From Novacetimonas cocois (GTDB lineage Bacteria > Pseudomonadota > Alphaproteobacteria > Acetobacterales > Acetobacteraceae): a stretch of DNA of 64,000 nt. Below, in pieces: positions 18,747 to 27,607 of the stretch (the stretch's first letter is position 1; every line of letters starts with the position of its first letter). The stretch is from positions 220,434 to 284,433 of the forward strand of contig NZ_QEXL01000002.1 of the NCBI RefSeq assembly GCF_003311635.1. The letters run 5' to 3'. The position numbers were made by a program, and so were the translations under genes. Below the pieces are notes generated by a model that saw nothing but the letters and a program-made list of their open reading frames with translations, made no database searches and had not been told where the DNA came from.

Positions 18747-19388
18747 TCAATGTTTTGCCGCGGGTCCTGATCCCGGCAGGGACATGAAATCGTGCCATGC
18801 CACGTAATGCGGCGGCAGAAGGGCGGTGATTTCCGCCATGAGCGCGAGGCTGGCCAGCACCGCGCCAACCAGTATCAGCGCACGTCCCGACCGCAGCCCC
18901 AGCCCGATGCGTGCGATGAACCACGTCATCCACAGGCTGTAGGCAAAGCCGACCACATTGACGATCAGGCCGCCATAAAACGTTTCAAGCAGCGCGGGCG
19001 ATCCCAGCGCCATCAGCAGCGCCACCCCCAGCATGACGAAAGGCGAAAGCCAGTCCGTCCACCAGGCCGCCGTGATATAGCGGTACCACAATGCCGCGCG
19101 CTCCCACCGTTTCGCCAGCGCATAGGTCACCGCCGCGGGCAGCAGGATCATGCACAGCGAAAACAGCAGGCGTGTCACGCTGGTGGTATCGGGCGCATGC
19201 AGGCAGGTCAGAAGCCCCCCCACCAGCCACAGCGCGATACGCGGCGCCAGCGCCGTAAGGACCGCATCGCGCGTATTGCCGAAACAGGCGATCCCTTCGG
19301 CCCGCCCCCGTCCCAGCAACAGCATCCCGCGAATGATATTGCCGAACCCGGCGGGCGAGGATCGGGGCGTCATGCCGTTATCCGCCAT
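18747..19388 (-). CDS. conserved multi-pass membrane protein of unknown function
   Basis: 213 residues with about five hydrophobic segments (near residues 46-64, 70-92, 112-130, 137-160 and 170-190), a Gly-Arg-rich cytoplasmic N-terminus and a short C-terminal tail. The pattern recalls YIP1-type proteins, but I cannot assign a family from the sequence alone. Its ATG overlaps the dapE stop (TGATG), so it is co-translated as the last gene of the long minus-strand unit. Confidence 0.75.
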   Translation of the reverse strand: MADNGMTPRSSPAGFGNIIRGMLLLGRGRAEGIACFGNTRDAVLTALAPRIALWLVGGLLTCLHAPDTTSVTRLLFSLCMILLPAAVTYALAKRWERAALWYRYITAAWWTDWLSPFVMLGVALLMALGSPALLETFYGGLIVNVVGFAYSLWMTWFIARIGLGLRSGRALILVGAVLASLALMAEITALLPPHYVAWHDFMSLPGSGPAAKH

Positions 19389-20572
19389 CAGCCCATCAGC
19401 CTTTCCAGAAATGAGTCATAAATCCGCGTCAGCTGCATCAGATCCGCAACCGCCACATGTTCGTCCACCTTGTGCATGCTGGCCCCCACCAGACCGAATT
19501 CCGCAACCGGGCAATAGCGGCTGATGAAACGGGCGTCGGACGTGCCGCCCCCCGTATCCAGCCGTGGCACATGTCCCGTCACGTCGGCAACCGCCTGACG
19601 CAGTGCCTCCACCCCCGCCGTGGGCTGCGTCAGGAAGGATTCGCCACTGATATTGACGCTGACCTCCGCCCCCGGGGCATGCCGGGCGCACACGGTGCGT
19701 ATCCAGCCCGCCAGATCGGCACCCGAATGCAGGTCGTTGAAGCGGATGTTCAGCCGCGCCCGGGCCGTTGCGGGGATGACGTTCGTCGCCATGTTCCCCA
19801 CGTCGATGCTGGTGACCTGAAGGCTGGAGGGTTCGAACCAGTCGCTGCCCGCATCCAGCGGACTGGCGGTCAGTTCATGCAGGATCGCCAGCAGGCGATG
19901 CACCGGATTGTCGGCCCGGTGGGGATAGGCCACATGTCCCTGCACCCCGTTGACCGAAATCGTGGCATTCAGGCTGCCGCGCCGCCCGATCTTGATGACC
20001 TCGCCCATCGTCTGGGGATTCGTCGGCTCCCCCACCACGCAGAAATCGGGGATCTGCGCGTGTTCGTGCATCCATTGCAGCACGCGCACCGTGCCGTTCG
20101 TCGCCGGGCCTTCCTCGTCGCCTGTAATCAGCAGGCTGATCGATCCCCCGGGCGCGCCCTGATGACGCGCGAGATGGGAACGGACCGCCGCGACAAAGGC
20201 GGCAATCCCCCCCTTCATGTCACACGCCCCGCGTCCGTACAGAATTCCCTCACGCACCTGCGCGGCAAAGGGATCGCTGCTCCACGCGCCCTCGCCCACC
20301 GGCACGACATCGGTATGGCCGGCGAAACAGACATGCGGATGCGTCGTGCCCAGACGCGCGAACAGGTTCGGGGTGCGGGTGCTCCCCTCCCCGAACGGCA
20401 GGGGTGTGACCGTAAACCCCATCCGCCGCAGCACGTCCGCCAGCACGTCGATCGCACAGCCATCATCGGGCGTGACCGAAGGACAGCGGATCAGGTCCCG
20501 CGCCAGTGCTACGGCCCCCCCGGCATCATCCTGCCCCCCGAGGGTTGCGTCGCCGTGGGGTGCGTCAGTCAT
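19388..20572 (-). CDS. dapE: succinyl-diaminopimelate desuccinylase
   Basis: M20 zinc peptidase releasing LL-diaminopimelate for lysine and peptidoglycan synthesis. Metal-site motifs present: FAGHTDVVP (His ligand), GRGACDMKGG (bridging Asp) and GDEEGPATNGT (catalytic Glu and Glu ligand). The C-terminal motif MHKVDEHV supplies the last His. 394 residues, including an N-terminal extension of about 18 residues over the E. coli enzyme. It follows dapD by 11 bases in the same unit. Confidence 0.96.
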   Translation of the reverse strand: MTDAPHGDATLGGQDDAGGAVALARDLIRCPSVTPDDGCAIDVLADVLRRMGFTVTPLPFGEGSTRTPNLFARLGTTHPHVCFAGHTDVVPVGEGAWSSDPFAAQVREGILYGRGACDMKGGIAAFVAAVRSHLARHQGAPGGSISLLITGDEEGPATNGTVRVLQWMHEHAQIPDFCVVGEPTNPQTMGEVIKIGRRGSLNATISVNGVQGHVAYPHRADNPVHRLLAILHELTASPLDAGSDWFEPSSLQVTSIDVGNMATNVIPATARARLNIRFNDLHSGADLAGWIRTVCARHAPGAEVSVNISGESFLTQPTAGVEALRQAVADVTGHVPRLDTGGGTSDARFISRYCPVAEFGLVGASMHKVDEHVAVADLMQLTRIYDSFLERLMG

Positions 20573-20583
20573 GTCCCCGCGCC

Positions 20584-21432
20584 TCAGCCGCGCAGCAGGT
20601 CGTTGATGGAGGTCTTGGAACGCGTGCGCTCGTCCACGCGCTTGACGATCACGGCGCAGTCCAGCGACGGCAGCGGCCGTCCCTCTGCCGAGGTCGCCTG
20701 ACGCGGCGGCAGCGTGCCGGGCACCACGACGGAATAGGCGGGAACGCGGCCCATGAACACCTCGCCGGTCGCGCGGTCCACGATCTTGGTCGAGGCGCCA
20801 AGGAAGACGCCCATCGACAGCACGCTGCCGCGTTCGACCACGACGCCTTCAGCCACTTCGGAACGCGCGCCGATGAAACAGCCGTCCTCGATAATGACGG
20901 GCGCGGCCTGCAACGGCTCAAGCACGCCGCCGATGCCGACGCCACCGCTGATATGGCAGTTCTTGCCAATCTGCGCACAGCTGCCGATCGTGACCCACGT
21001 ATCGACCATCGTGCCGCTGTCGACATACGCGCCCGCGTTGACGAAGCTCGGCATCAGGACCACGCCCGACGCGATATGGGCGGAACGGCGCACGATGGCG
21101 CCCGGGACCGCGCGGAAGCCCGCCTGCGTGAAGGCGGCTTCGTCCCAGCCGGAGAATTTCAGGGGCACCTTGTCAAAGGCCGGTGCGCCCGCACCGCCGC
21201 CAGGGACGATGCGATTGTCATTGAGGCGGAAGGACAGCAGGACCGCCTTCTTCAGCCATTCATTGACCACCCATCCATCCGCGCCCGGCGTCGCCACGCG
21301 CAGGCGACCGGCATCGAGTTCGGACAGTGCGGCATCAACCGGCGCGCGCTCGGCCGCGCCGGACGCGGGGGACAGCGTATCGCGCCGTTCCCACAGGGCC
21401 TCGATCTGGCTCTGGAGGGTTGTATCAGTCAT
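20584..21432 (-). CDS. dapD: tetrahydrodipicolinate N-succinyltransferase
   Basis: Succinylates tetrahydrodipicolinate in the DAP pathway. The left-handed beta-helix hexapeptide repeats occupy about residues 110-230 ([20 protein letters not shown] and following). The start [14 protein letters not shown] at 21432 is used instead of the ATG three codons upstream because it fits the family N-terminus. 282 residues. It is paired with dapE downstream and argB upstream. Confidence 0.97.
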   Translation of the reverse strand: MTDTTLQSQIEALWERRDTLSPASGAAERAPVDAALSELDAGRLRVATPGADGWVVNEWLKKAVLLSFRLNDNRIVPGGGAGAPAFDKVPLKFSGWDEAAFTQAGFRAVPGAIVRRSAHIASGVVLMPSFVNAGAYVDSGTMVDTWVTIGSCAQIGKNCHISGGVGIGGVLEPLQAAPVIIEDGCFIGARSEVAEGVVVERGSVLSMGVFLGASTKIVDRATGEVFMGRVPAYSVVVPGTLPPRQATSAEGRPLPSLDCAVIVKRVDERTRSKTSINDLLRG

Positions 21433-21537
21433 GAATTCCAAATCCTGTTGCGGATCACGTCATCGCCCCGGCATCCGGGGACGGCGACAGCACGAAAGGG
21501 GGACGATCGCGGACCATGCGGGGGATGCTCGCCCATG

Positions 21538-21563
21538 TCAACGCATCCCCTCAACGCATCCCC
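21538..21563. repeat. 13-bp tandem direct repeat in the argB-dapD spacer
   Basis: TCAACGCATCCCC occurs twice in immediate succession (21538-21550 and 21551-21563). The 158-base spacer between argB and dapD also holds a small CCCCGG/CCGGGG hairpin at 21466-21480. No gene is present; a secondary promoter for dapD is possible but not visible as a consensus. Confidence 0.7.
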
Positions 21564-21590
21564 GATCCCTACCCGTTCGGGCAGGACGCC

Positions 21591-22496
21591 TCATTCTCCG
21601 CGGATCAGCGTGCCCAGCCCGGCCTCGGTAAACAGTTCCAGCAGGCAGGCATGCGGCACGCGGCCATCCAGGATGACGGCGGCCTTAGCACCCGCCTTCA
21701 CCGCCGCAAGGCAGGTTTCCACCTTCGGGATCATGCCGCCCGAGATCATACCACTTGCGATGCCGCGACGCGCGTCTTCCGCCGTCAGTTCGGGGATAAG
21801 GTTGCCGTTTTCATCCAGCACCCCCGGCACGTCCGTCAGCATCAGCAGGCGACTGGCATTGACCGCGCCCGCGATCGCGCCCGCCGCCGTATCGGCGTTG
21901 ATGTTATAGGTCTCGCCATGTTCGCCACTGCCCACCGGGGCGATGACCGGGATCAGGCCCGATCCCGACAGGGCATAAATCACGCGCGCGTCGATGCGCG
22001 TGGGCTCCCCGACGAAGCCCAGATCCAGAAGGCGGTCGGTCTCCACCCCGTTTTCACGGGCGCGACGCTCCAGCCGCCGGGCGGAAATCAGGCCGCCATC
22101 CATGCCCGAAATCCCGACCGCCAGCGCGCCGGCGCGGTTGATCAGGCCCGCGACCTGCTTGTTCACCTTGCCCGCCAGCACCATCTCGATCACGTCGATC
22201 ATGGCGGCATCGGTCACGCGTAGCCCGTCGATGAAGGTCGATTCGATCTGCAGGCGCCGCAGCATCGCGCTGATCTGCGGACCGCCGCCATGCACGACAA
22301 CGGGGTTGATCCCAACCTGCTTGAGCAGGGCGATGTCATGGCCGAAGGCATCCGAGAGCGAGGCATCCACCATCGCGCTGCCGCCATATTTCACGACAAG
22401 CGTATCGCCCGCATAACGTCGCAGGTACGGCAACGCCCGCGCCAGAACATCCGCCTGTTCACCGGCATCCTGACTGCCTGGTCCTGTTAACGTCAT
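21591..22496 (-). CDS. argB: acetylglutamate kinase
   Basis: Second step of arginine biosynthesis. The N-terminal amino-acid-kinase motif VVKYGGSAM (about residues 44-52) is followed by HGGGPQI for acetylglutamate binding. Near the C-terminus, NINADTAAGAIA and MLTDVPGV form the ATP site. I use the ATG at 22496 (MTLTGPGSQ), giving 301 residues, because longer in-frame starts run into engB. The N-terminal helix typical of arginine-inhibited hexameric enzymes may be present. Confidence 0.96.
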   Translation of the reverse strand: MTLTGPGSQDAGEQADVLARALPYLRRYAGDTLVVKYGGSAMVDASLSDAFGHDIALLKQVGINPVVVHGGGPQISAMLRRLQIESTFIDGLRVTDAAMIDVIEMVLAGKVNKQVAGLINRAGALAVGISGMDGGLISARRLERRARENGVETDRLLDLGFVGEPTRIDARVIYALSGSGLIPVIAPVGSGEHGETYNINADTAAGAIAGAVNASRLLMLTDVPGVLDENGNLIPELTAEDARRGIASGMISGGMIPKVETCLAAVKAGAKAAVILDGRVPHACLLELFTEAGLGTLIRGE

Positions 22497-22557
22497 CCGA
22501 TCGTGCCTCAATCCATCAAACACAATATGGCCATGCCCATCGTCATGGCCCGCCCCT

Positions 22558-23235
22558 TCATGCCCGTGCGGGGGGCGGATTTGCAAGTCGGGCAAGTTCC
22601 GCGCGAAGCTCGACAATCCCCTCGCCATCCGCGCTGCTGGTCGCAAGGACGGTGGGATAGGCGGCGGCATGCCTGCCCGCGATCTCACGCGCCTCACGCA
22701 GTTTTGCCGCAAGCGCCGGCGGCTTGGGGACATCACATTTTGTCAGCACAATCTGGAACGTCACCGCCGCGCGGTCGAGCATCTGCATGATCTGGCGGTC
22801 GTTCTCCTTGACCTCCACCCGCGAATCCAGAAGCAGCACCACTCGCTTCAGGGTGGGGCGACCGCGCAGGAACGAAAACATCATCCCCTGCCAGTCTTCC
22901 TTGACCGCCTTTGCCGCCTTGGCAAAGCCATAGCCCGGCATGTCCACCAGCGTCAGGCGATTCGCAAGCTCGAAGAAATTGAGCTGCTTGGTCCGTCCCG
23001 GCTCCGAAGAGGCCCGCGCCAGCGTGCGGCGTCCCGTCAGGGCGTTGACCAGGCTGGACTTCCCCACATTCGAACGTCCCGCGAACGCAACCTCCGGCAG
23101 ATGCGGATCAGGCAGATGGCCCAGCTTCTGCGCGCCGAAGACGAAATTGCATTCGCCCGCGAACAGGAGGCGCCCTGCCTCCCGGTCGCGTTCGATTTCC
23201 TCCGTCGTGGGGGTGTGGGGTGTGAAATCGACCAT
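22558..23235 (-). CDS. engB: ribosome biogenesis GTPase EngB (YsxC/YihA)
   Basis: Essential GTPase for large-subunit assembly. The G1 motif is GRSNVGKSS, the G3 DMPGYG and the G4 TKCD, in order. The frame extends further upstream into yidC; the start MVDFTPHTPTT at 23235 lies 11 bases after the yidC stop and fits the family length (225 residues). The yidC-engB-argB order is a common alphaproteobacterial arrangement. Confidence 0.95.
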   Translation of the reverse strand: MVDFTPHTPTTEEIERDREAGRLLFAGECNFVFGAQKLGHLPDPHLPEVAFAGRSNVGKSSLVNALTGRRTLARASSEPGRTKQLNFFELANRLTLVDMPGYGFAKAAKAVKEDWQGMMFSFLRGRPTLKRVVLLLDSRVEVKENDRQIMQMLDRAAVTFQIVLTKCDVPKPPALAAKLREAREIAGRHAAAYPTVLATSSADGEGIVELRAELARLANPPPARA

Positions 23236-23246
23236 CGCCGCCTGTC

Positions 23247-25019
23247 TTACTTGTTCTTCTTCGGGTTCTTTTTCGTCGGCGGGATCACGACGGGGGCCTT
23301 GGCCTCCGCATTGACGCGACGCTGGATCAGGCTCTGCTGCGCCATCGTCAGCAGGTTGTTCCAGCAATAGTAGATCACCAGTCCCGAAGGCTGCCGCGCC
23401 ATGAAGAAGGTGAACAGGATCGGCATCAGCTGGAACATCCTCTGCTGGGCCGGGTCCGCCGCCGGGGCGGGATTGATCTTCTGCTGCGCGAACATGGTCA
23501 GGCCAAAGGCGATCGGCCACAGCCCGAGCTGGAAGAAGGTCGAGATATGGGTGGGATCCCACGGGATCAGCCCGAACAGGGTGAATATGTTCGTCGGGTC
23601 CGCCGCCGACAGGTCATGGATCCAGCCAAAGAACGGCGCATGACGCATTTCGATCGTCACATACAGCACCTTGTACAGGCACCAGAAGACCGGGATCTGC
23701 AACAGCATCGGCAGGCAGCCGCTGGCGGGATTGACGCCCTCCTGCTTGTACAGCGCGATCATCTGCTGGTTCAGCGCCATCTGATCGTCCTTGTAGCGTT
23801 CACGCAGCGCTTTGATCTTGGGCTGAAGCTGGCGCATCTTGCCCATGGAGCGGAACTGCTTGGTCGCAAGCGGGAAGAACAGCCCCTTGACCACAAGGGT
23901 AAAGGCCATGAGCGCCAGGCCGAAATTGCCCAGCAGCGTGTTCAGCCAGTCCAGCACCGTAAAGATCGGATGCGTCAGGAACGCGAACCACCCGAAATCC
24001 ACCGCCTTCCAGAAGGAGGGGATATGCAGGCTGGATTCATACTTCTCCAGCAGCGGCACTTCCTTCGCGCCGGCGAAGACGTGGCTTTCGGTCACGCCTT
24101 CCCCGCCCGCGGCGATCACTTCGGGCACGCGCGCGGTAAAGCCGACCTGATACACGCCGTCATGACCGGGAACCGGCACGTAACCATAGCTGCCCGTTAC
24201 CTGCGAATCCTGCTGCGGGATCACGGCCGTCAGCCAATACTTGTCGGTGATGCCAGCCCAGCCACCCGTGCCCGGCTTGTTCCATGACAGGTTGGCAGGG
24301 GGCACCGCGCCATTGCGCAGCGATTTGTAGGAGCTTTCGTCAAGGCGTCCGTCAATGACGGAAATCGGCCCCTCATGCACCAGATAGCCGCCGGTTTCCG
24401 TGGGCGTGTAACCGCGATCGACACGCGAATACGGATAAAGCGACACGGGCGCCCCGGACTGGTTGCGCACCTTCTGCGTGACGGAGAACATGTAGTTCTG
24501 GTCAATCGCGACCACGATCTGGAACGTCTGTCCCTGTCCGTTATCCCACGACAGGGTGACCGGATGGTCCTGCGTCAGGGTGGGCTGGTCCGCCGTCCAG
24601 ACCGTACTGGCATCAGGCACGGCCACCTTGCCGCCCGCCACGTTAAGCCAGCCGACCTCCACCAGGTTGGACTGCGGATCATGCTGGGGATCGAGGATAC
24701 GGACCAGCGGGCTGCCGGGCTGGACCGTCTCGTGATAATTCTTGAGCACGAGATCGTCGAGGCGCGCGCCACGCAGGTCAAGCGATCCGCTGACACGTCC
24801 CGCATCGATCTGCAGGCGCGGGTCATCCCTGGTTTCGGTCGCGGGCTGTGCCTCGCCCCCCACCGCGGGGGTGGGCGAAGCCGCGGCAGGCGCATCCTGC
24901 CCGGCACTGGCCGCAGACTGCGTGGCCGTCTTGTGATCCGGATGCGGCATGAAATATTCAAAACCGACCAGAACCACGGTAGACATCACCGTTGCCACCA
25001 TAAAACGCTTGATATCCAT
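23247..25019 (-). CDS. yidC: membrane protein insertase YidC
   Basis: Inserts and folds inner-membrane proteins. An N-terminal transmembrane helix (about residues 6-24) is followed by a large periplasmic beta-sandwich domain (about 60-350) preceded by an Ala/Pro-rich stretch. The conserved five-helix core starts at about 360 (GNFGLALMAFTLVVKGLFFPL with the catalytic Arg region at KMRQLQPKIKALRERY). The C-terminal tail is Lys-rich (KKNPKKNK), as expected for ribosome contact. 590 residues. It sits in the rpmH-rnpA-yidD-yidC array. Confidence 0.97.
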   Translation of the reverse strand: MDIKRFMVATVMSTVVLVGFEYFMPHPDHKTATQSAASAGQDAPAAASPTPAVGGEAQPATETRDDPRLQIDAGRVSGSLDLRGARLDDLVLKNYHETVQPGSPLVRILDPQHDPQSNLVEVGWLNVAGGKVAVPDASTVWTADQPTLTQDHPVTLSWDNGQGQTFQIVVAIDQNYMFSVTQKVRNQSGAPVSLYPYSRVDRGYTPTETGGYLVHEGPISVIDGRLDESSYKSLRNGAVPPANLSWNKPGTGGWAGITDKYWLTAVIPQQDSQVTGSYGYVPVPGHDGVYQVGFTARVPEVIAAGGEGVTESHVFAGAKEVPLLEKYESSLHIPSFWKAVDFGWFAFLTHPIFTVLDWLNTLLGNFGLALMAFTLVVKGLFFPLATKQFRSMGKMRQLQPKIKALRERYKDDQMALNQQMIALYKQEGVNPASGCLPMLLQIPVFWCLYKVLYVTIEMRHAPFFGWIHDLSAADPTNIFTLFGLIPWDPTHISTFFQLGLWPIAFGLTMFAQQKINPAPAADPAQQRMFQLMPILFTFFMARQPSGLVIYYCWNNLLTMAQQSLIQRRVNAEAKAPVVIPPTKKNPKKNK

Positions 25020-25040
25020 CAGCGACCAGCCAGACTCTCG

Positions 25041-25322
25041 TTATTCAGGGTTATGGATGCAGCGGCAGGAGCGATCGCCACGGCGCGTTGCGGGCACCGG
25101 ATCATATCCCCCCGCATTCCAGGGATTGCAGCGCAGGATGCGCCATGCCGACATGATCCCGCCATGCCACGCGCCATGACGGGCCAGCGCATCGCGGGCA
25201 TAATGACTGCATGAGGGAGTAAAGCGGCAGTTCGCGCCGATCACCGGCCGGATGACCAGTTGATAGGCACGGATCATGCCGCGCAGCACGGCAACGGCCG
25301 GACCATGGGAAGGAGTGTTCAC
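25041..25322 (-). CDS. yidD: membrane protein insertion efficiency factor YidD
   Basis: Small amphipathic protein assisting YidC/Sec insertion. 93 residues with the family core YQLVIRPVIGANCRFTPSCS and the following Cys in RCNPWNAGGYDPVP. The start is GTG at 25322, overlapping the rnpA stop (GTGA), which implies translational coupling. An extra Arg/Cys-rich tail continues toward yidC. Confidence 0.95.
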   Translation of the reverse strand: MNTPSHGPAVAVLRGMIRAYQLVIRPVIGANCRFTPSCSHYARDALARHGAWHGGIMSAWRILRCNPWNAGGYDPVPATRRGDRSCRCIHNPE

Positions 25323-25669
25323 GCGTCCCCCACGACCCCGGCCCTGTTCAATGCCTTGCGATAATCGGCCAGCAGCAACGCAAACTTACGATCGATTGTG
25401 GCGCTGCGGCCAATAACCACAAGATCAACGCCTGTCAGCGGCATTTCCCGCCCGACCTGGCGGACCACTTCGCGCAGGCGCCTGCGCACGCGGTTGCGAA
25501 CCACCGAATTTCCGACCTTTTTCGTCACGGTAAACCCATGACGCGCCGCGCCATCGTCACCGCGCTGCAACGCCTGCAAAACCATTCCGGACACCGGGGC
25601 CTTGCGCCCTTTTGACGCGACCTTCAGGAATTCCGCACGTTTCTTGAGACGTATTGACTGGTCGGCCAC
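25319..25669 (-). CDS. rnpA: ribonuclease P protein component
   Basis: Protein subunit of RNase P, which matures tRNA 5' ends. The RNR-type signature is NSVVRNRVRRRLREVVR (about residues 52-68), preceded by the FTVTKKVGN strand. 116 residues, basic, as expected. It lies 71 bases downstream of rpmH; the spacer contains a TTCCGGAA-based hairpin. Confidence 0.95.
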   Translation of the reverse strand: MADQSIRLKKRAEFLKVASKGRKAPVSGMVLQALQRGDDGAARHGFTVTKKVGNSVVRNRVRRRLREVVRQVGREMPLTGVDLVVIGRSATIDRKFALLLADYRKALNRAGVVGDA

Positions 25670-25700
25670 GTTCAGCAGCCCCTGTTGATGCAGAGTGTCA

Positions 25701-25723
25701 TTCCGGAACGCATGGTTCCGGAA
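25701..25723 (-). other. TTCCGGAA stem-loop in the rpmH-rnpA spacer
   Basis: Two copies of the self-complementary octamer TTCCGGAA (25701-25708 and 25716-25723), separated by CGCATGG, form an 8-bp stem. It may adjust rnpA expression relative to rpmH, a known need in this operon. Confidence 0.45.
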
Positions 25724-25740
25724 CGTGAACCAGGACGCAA

Positions 25741-25875
25741 TTAAGCGGAAAGACGCTTGCGGCCCTTGGTGCGACGGTTCGCAATCACCTTGCGGCCACC
25801 GACGGTTTCCATGCGGGAACGAAAGCCGTGACGGCGCTTGCGGACCAGCTTCGAGGGTTGATACGTGCGCTTCAC
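25741..25875 (-). CDS. rpmH: 50S ribosomal protein L34
   Basis: 44-residue basic ribosomal protein, read directly from the sequence. It begins [18 protein letters not shown], includes [12 protein letters not shown] and ends GRKRLSA. The start is GTG at 25875, with GGGAG about 8 bases upstream. It is the first gene of the minus-strand unit leading to yidC and is preceded by a strong promoter. Confidence 0.97.
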   Translation of the reverse strand: MKRTYQPSKLVRKRRHGFRSRMETVGGRKVIANRRTKGRKRLSA

Positions 25876-25959
25876 GACAGCACTCCCAGATTGACTATGA
25901 CAGGTTACGGATGAATATCAGGGGCACAGGCAATTCACATGCACATCCCCAAGGCGGGC

Positions 25960-25988
25960 CTTATACTGCCCGTTATTCCCAGCGTCAA
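25960..25988 (-). promoter_or_regulatory. sigma-70 promoter of the rpmH operon
   Basis: On the minus strand, TTGACG (25988-25983), a spacer of exactly 17 bases and TATAAG (25965-25960). This is the best housekeeping promoter match I see in the window. Transcription would start about 80 bases before the rpmH GTG. Confidence 0.8.
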
Positions 25989-26051
25989 TGCGCAACGCAC
26001 GACACACGCATCGGGCATTGCCCCGTGACCGCCGCACCACAGCATGGAACC

Positions 26052-26291
26052 ATGATGCCCGATACGCCAGACATCACGCCCGCCTCCCCCGACATTGCCG
26101 CGCTACGCGGGCAGCTGCACGATATCCGTGGCATCCTGTCGCCCGCCCTGATGAAGGCGGACCAGCTTGCCGCCCATCCGGACGAGAAGGTGCGCGCCGG
26201 CGCGGAACTCATCATAAAAGCCATAGAGGCCACGGTCGGCAGGCTCGATGACATGCGCCGCACCTGCCTTCCCGCGATCCGGGGGGACTGA
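26052..26291 (+). CDS. small helical protein with an H-box-like motif
   Basis: A 79-residue protein, not firmly recognised. After a Pro-rich start it is predicted helical, with LHDIRGIL (about residues 22-29) followed by PDEKVRAGAELIIKAIEATVGRLDD. This resembles the HisKA-type dimerisation and phosphoacceptor helices (H-D-x-R), but no ATPase domain follows. It stands alone between the divergent rpmH promoter and the convergent gloA. Two adjacent ATG codons (26052, 26055) are possible starts and the ribosome-binding site is weak. It could be a phosphotransfer-like protein or a fragment; this is inference. Confidence 0.55.
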   Translation: MMPDTPDITPASPDIAALRGQLHDIRGILSPALMKADQLAAHPDEKVRAGAELIIKAIEATVGRLDDMRRTCLPAIRGD

Positions 26292-26305
26292 ACGGCCGGC
26301 GCCGC

Positions 26306-26695
26306 CTAGCGCCGTTCGATCAGTTCGATCTTGTAGCCGTCGGGATCCTCGACAAACGCGATGACGGTGGTGCCGAACTTGACCGGCCCCGCCTCCCGCG
26401 TGACCTTGCCCCCGCCGGCCCGGACGGTTTCCACGACGGCCGCGACGTCTTCCACCCCGACGGCAAAGTGACCGAATCCGGTACCGACCTCGTATCCGTC
26501 ATCCTTGCCCCAGTTATAGGTCAGCTCGATTTCGGCCTGTCCCGCCGCATTGTCCGCATACCCGATGAAGACAAGGGTATATTTGCCCTCGGGGACTTCC
26601 CGGCGGCGAAGTTCGTGCATGCCCAGCAATTTGTAGAACGCAATGCTGGCGTCCAGATTACGGACACGGACCATTGTATGCAGATAGGTGCCCAT
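26306..26695 (-). CDS. gloA: glyoxalase I (lactoylglutathione lyase)
   Basis: Converts the methylglyoxal-glutathione hemithioacetal to S-lactoylglutathione. The four metal ligands of the E. coli-type (Ni) enzyme are in register: His6, Glu57, His76 and Glu124. 129 residues, short class. It starts 18 bases after the lpxI stop, so it is the last gene of the lipid A unit, apparently without a functional link. Confidence 0.95.
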   Translation of the reverse strand: MGTYLHTMVRVRNLDASIAFYKLLGMHELRRREVPEGKYTLVFIGYADNAAGQAEIELTYNWGKDDGYEVGTGFGHFAVGVEDVAAVVETVRAGGGKVTREAGPVKFGTTVIAFVEDPDGYKIELIERR

Positions 26696-26713
26696 GACGT
26701 TTCACTCCTTTTT

Positions 26714-27607
26714 TTATGGGTGGGATTCCACTATCCCGTCCGCCGAGATTCCCACCAGAAAGATGCCCGCCTCATCCGCCTGCGCGATGCAGCCTTCCGG
26801 GTCGGTCATCAGGGTGGCCCCGGCTTCGAACGCAATGCCACGCAGGCCCGCGCGAACGACACGACGGACGGTTTCCGGCCCGATGGTCGGCAGGTCGGCC
26901 CGACGCTCCTGCCCGGGCTTCACCATCTTGACCAGAACCCCGCCGGGACGACCATCCTGACGGTATCGTCCGACACGTTCAAGCATCTCGTCCGTGCCCT
27001 CGATCGCCTCGACCCCGAGGACAAGCCCGTCCTGCACCACGCAGCCCTGACCGATATCAAGCGCGCCCAGCGCATGGACCACGCGACGTCCCCGCGCGAT
27101 ATCCGACACCGCGACCCGGTCGGGATGGATACGCCCCATCACCCCGCGCCGTCCGACCGAGGCATGGAGGTATTCATGCGCGCCACGCACGACGAATCCC
27201 TCCTCACCCAGCACGCGGACAATCGCACCCAGCAGTCCGTCGTCGCCTGAAAACAGGGCACGGCCAACCCGCGCGAGAATCCGCGCCCCGACGGCATCAG
27301 GACGCAGCGTGGCAAAGGAAGGACGGCGGACCGGCCCGATCAGGACCAGTTCGCGGCATCCATGCTGGCGAAGGGTCGCAAGGATATCCCCCGCCGCGGC
27401 CAGACGGATGAAACGGTGGGGCCACGGGGCGATGACAGCGGGGTCGGCAAACCCCTCGAATCCGATAATGAAAACACTGCCGCCCGCAGCAGTAATGGAA
27501 CGCGCCACCTGCGCGGGAAGCGGACCGCCCCCGGCAAGGATACCTATGCAGGGCGGGGAGGCACGGGAATGGGACGGCGGCTGATCCGTAACGGGATCAG
27601 GCGCCAT
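26714..27607 (-). CDS. lpxI: UDP-2,3-diacylglucosamine pyrophosphatase LpxI
   Basis: Hydrolyses UDP-2,3-diacylglucosamine to lipid X in lipid A synthesis. It is the alphaproteobacterial alternative to LpxH (formerly DUF1009). The N-terminal domain carries GILAGGGPLPAQVA; the C-terminal domain holds the conserved KMVKPGQERRADLPTIGPET segment with the catalytic Asp region. 297 residues with a 17-residue Ser/Pro-rich extension. The ATG lies inside the lpxA end (11-base overlap), implying coupling. lpxB is not nearby. Confidence 0.94.
   Translation of the reverse strand: MAPDPVTDQPPSHSRASPPCIGILAGGGPLPAQVARSITAAGGSVFIIGFEGFADPAVIAPWPHRFIRLAAAGDILATLRQHGCRELVLIGPVRRPSFATLRPDAVGARILARVGRALFSGDDGLLGAIVRVLGEEGFVVRGAHEYLHASVGRRGVMGRIHPDRVAVSDIARGRRVVHALGALDIGQGCVVQDGLVLGVEAIEGTDEMLERVGRYRQDGRPGGVLVKMVKPGQERRADLPTIGPETVRRVVRAGLRGIAFEAGATLMTDPEGCIAQADEAGIFLVGISADGIVESHP

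Noticed and set aside
25695..26051. Upstream extension of the 79-residue protein through rpmH
   Set aside because: This part is antisense to rpmH and its promoter; the credible start is at 26052.
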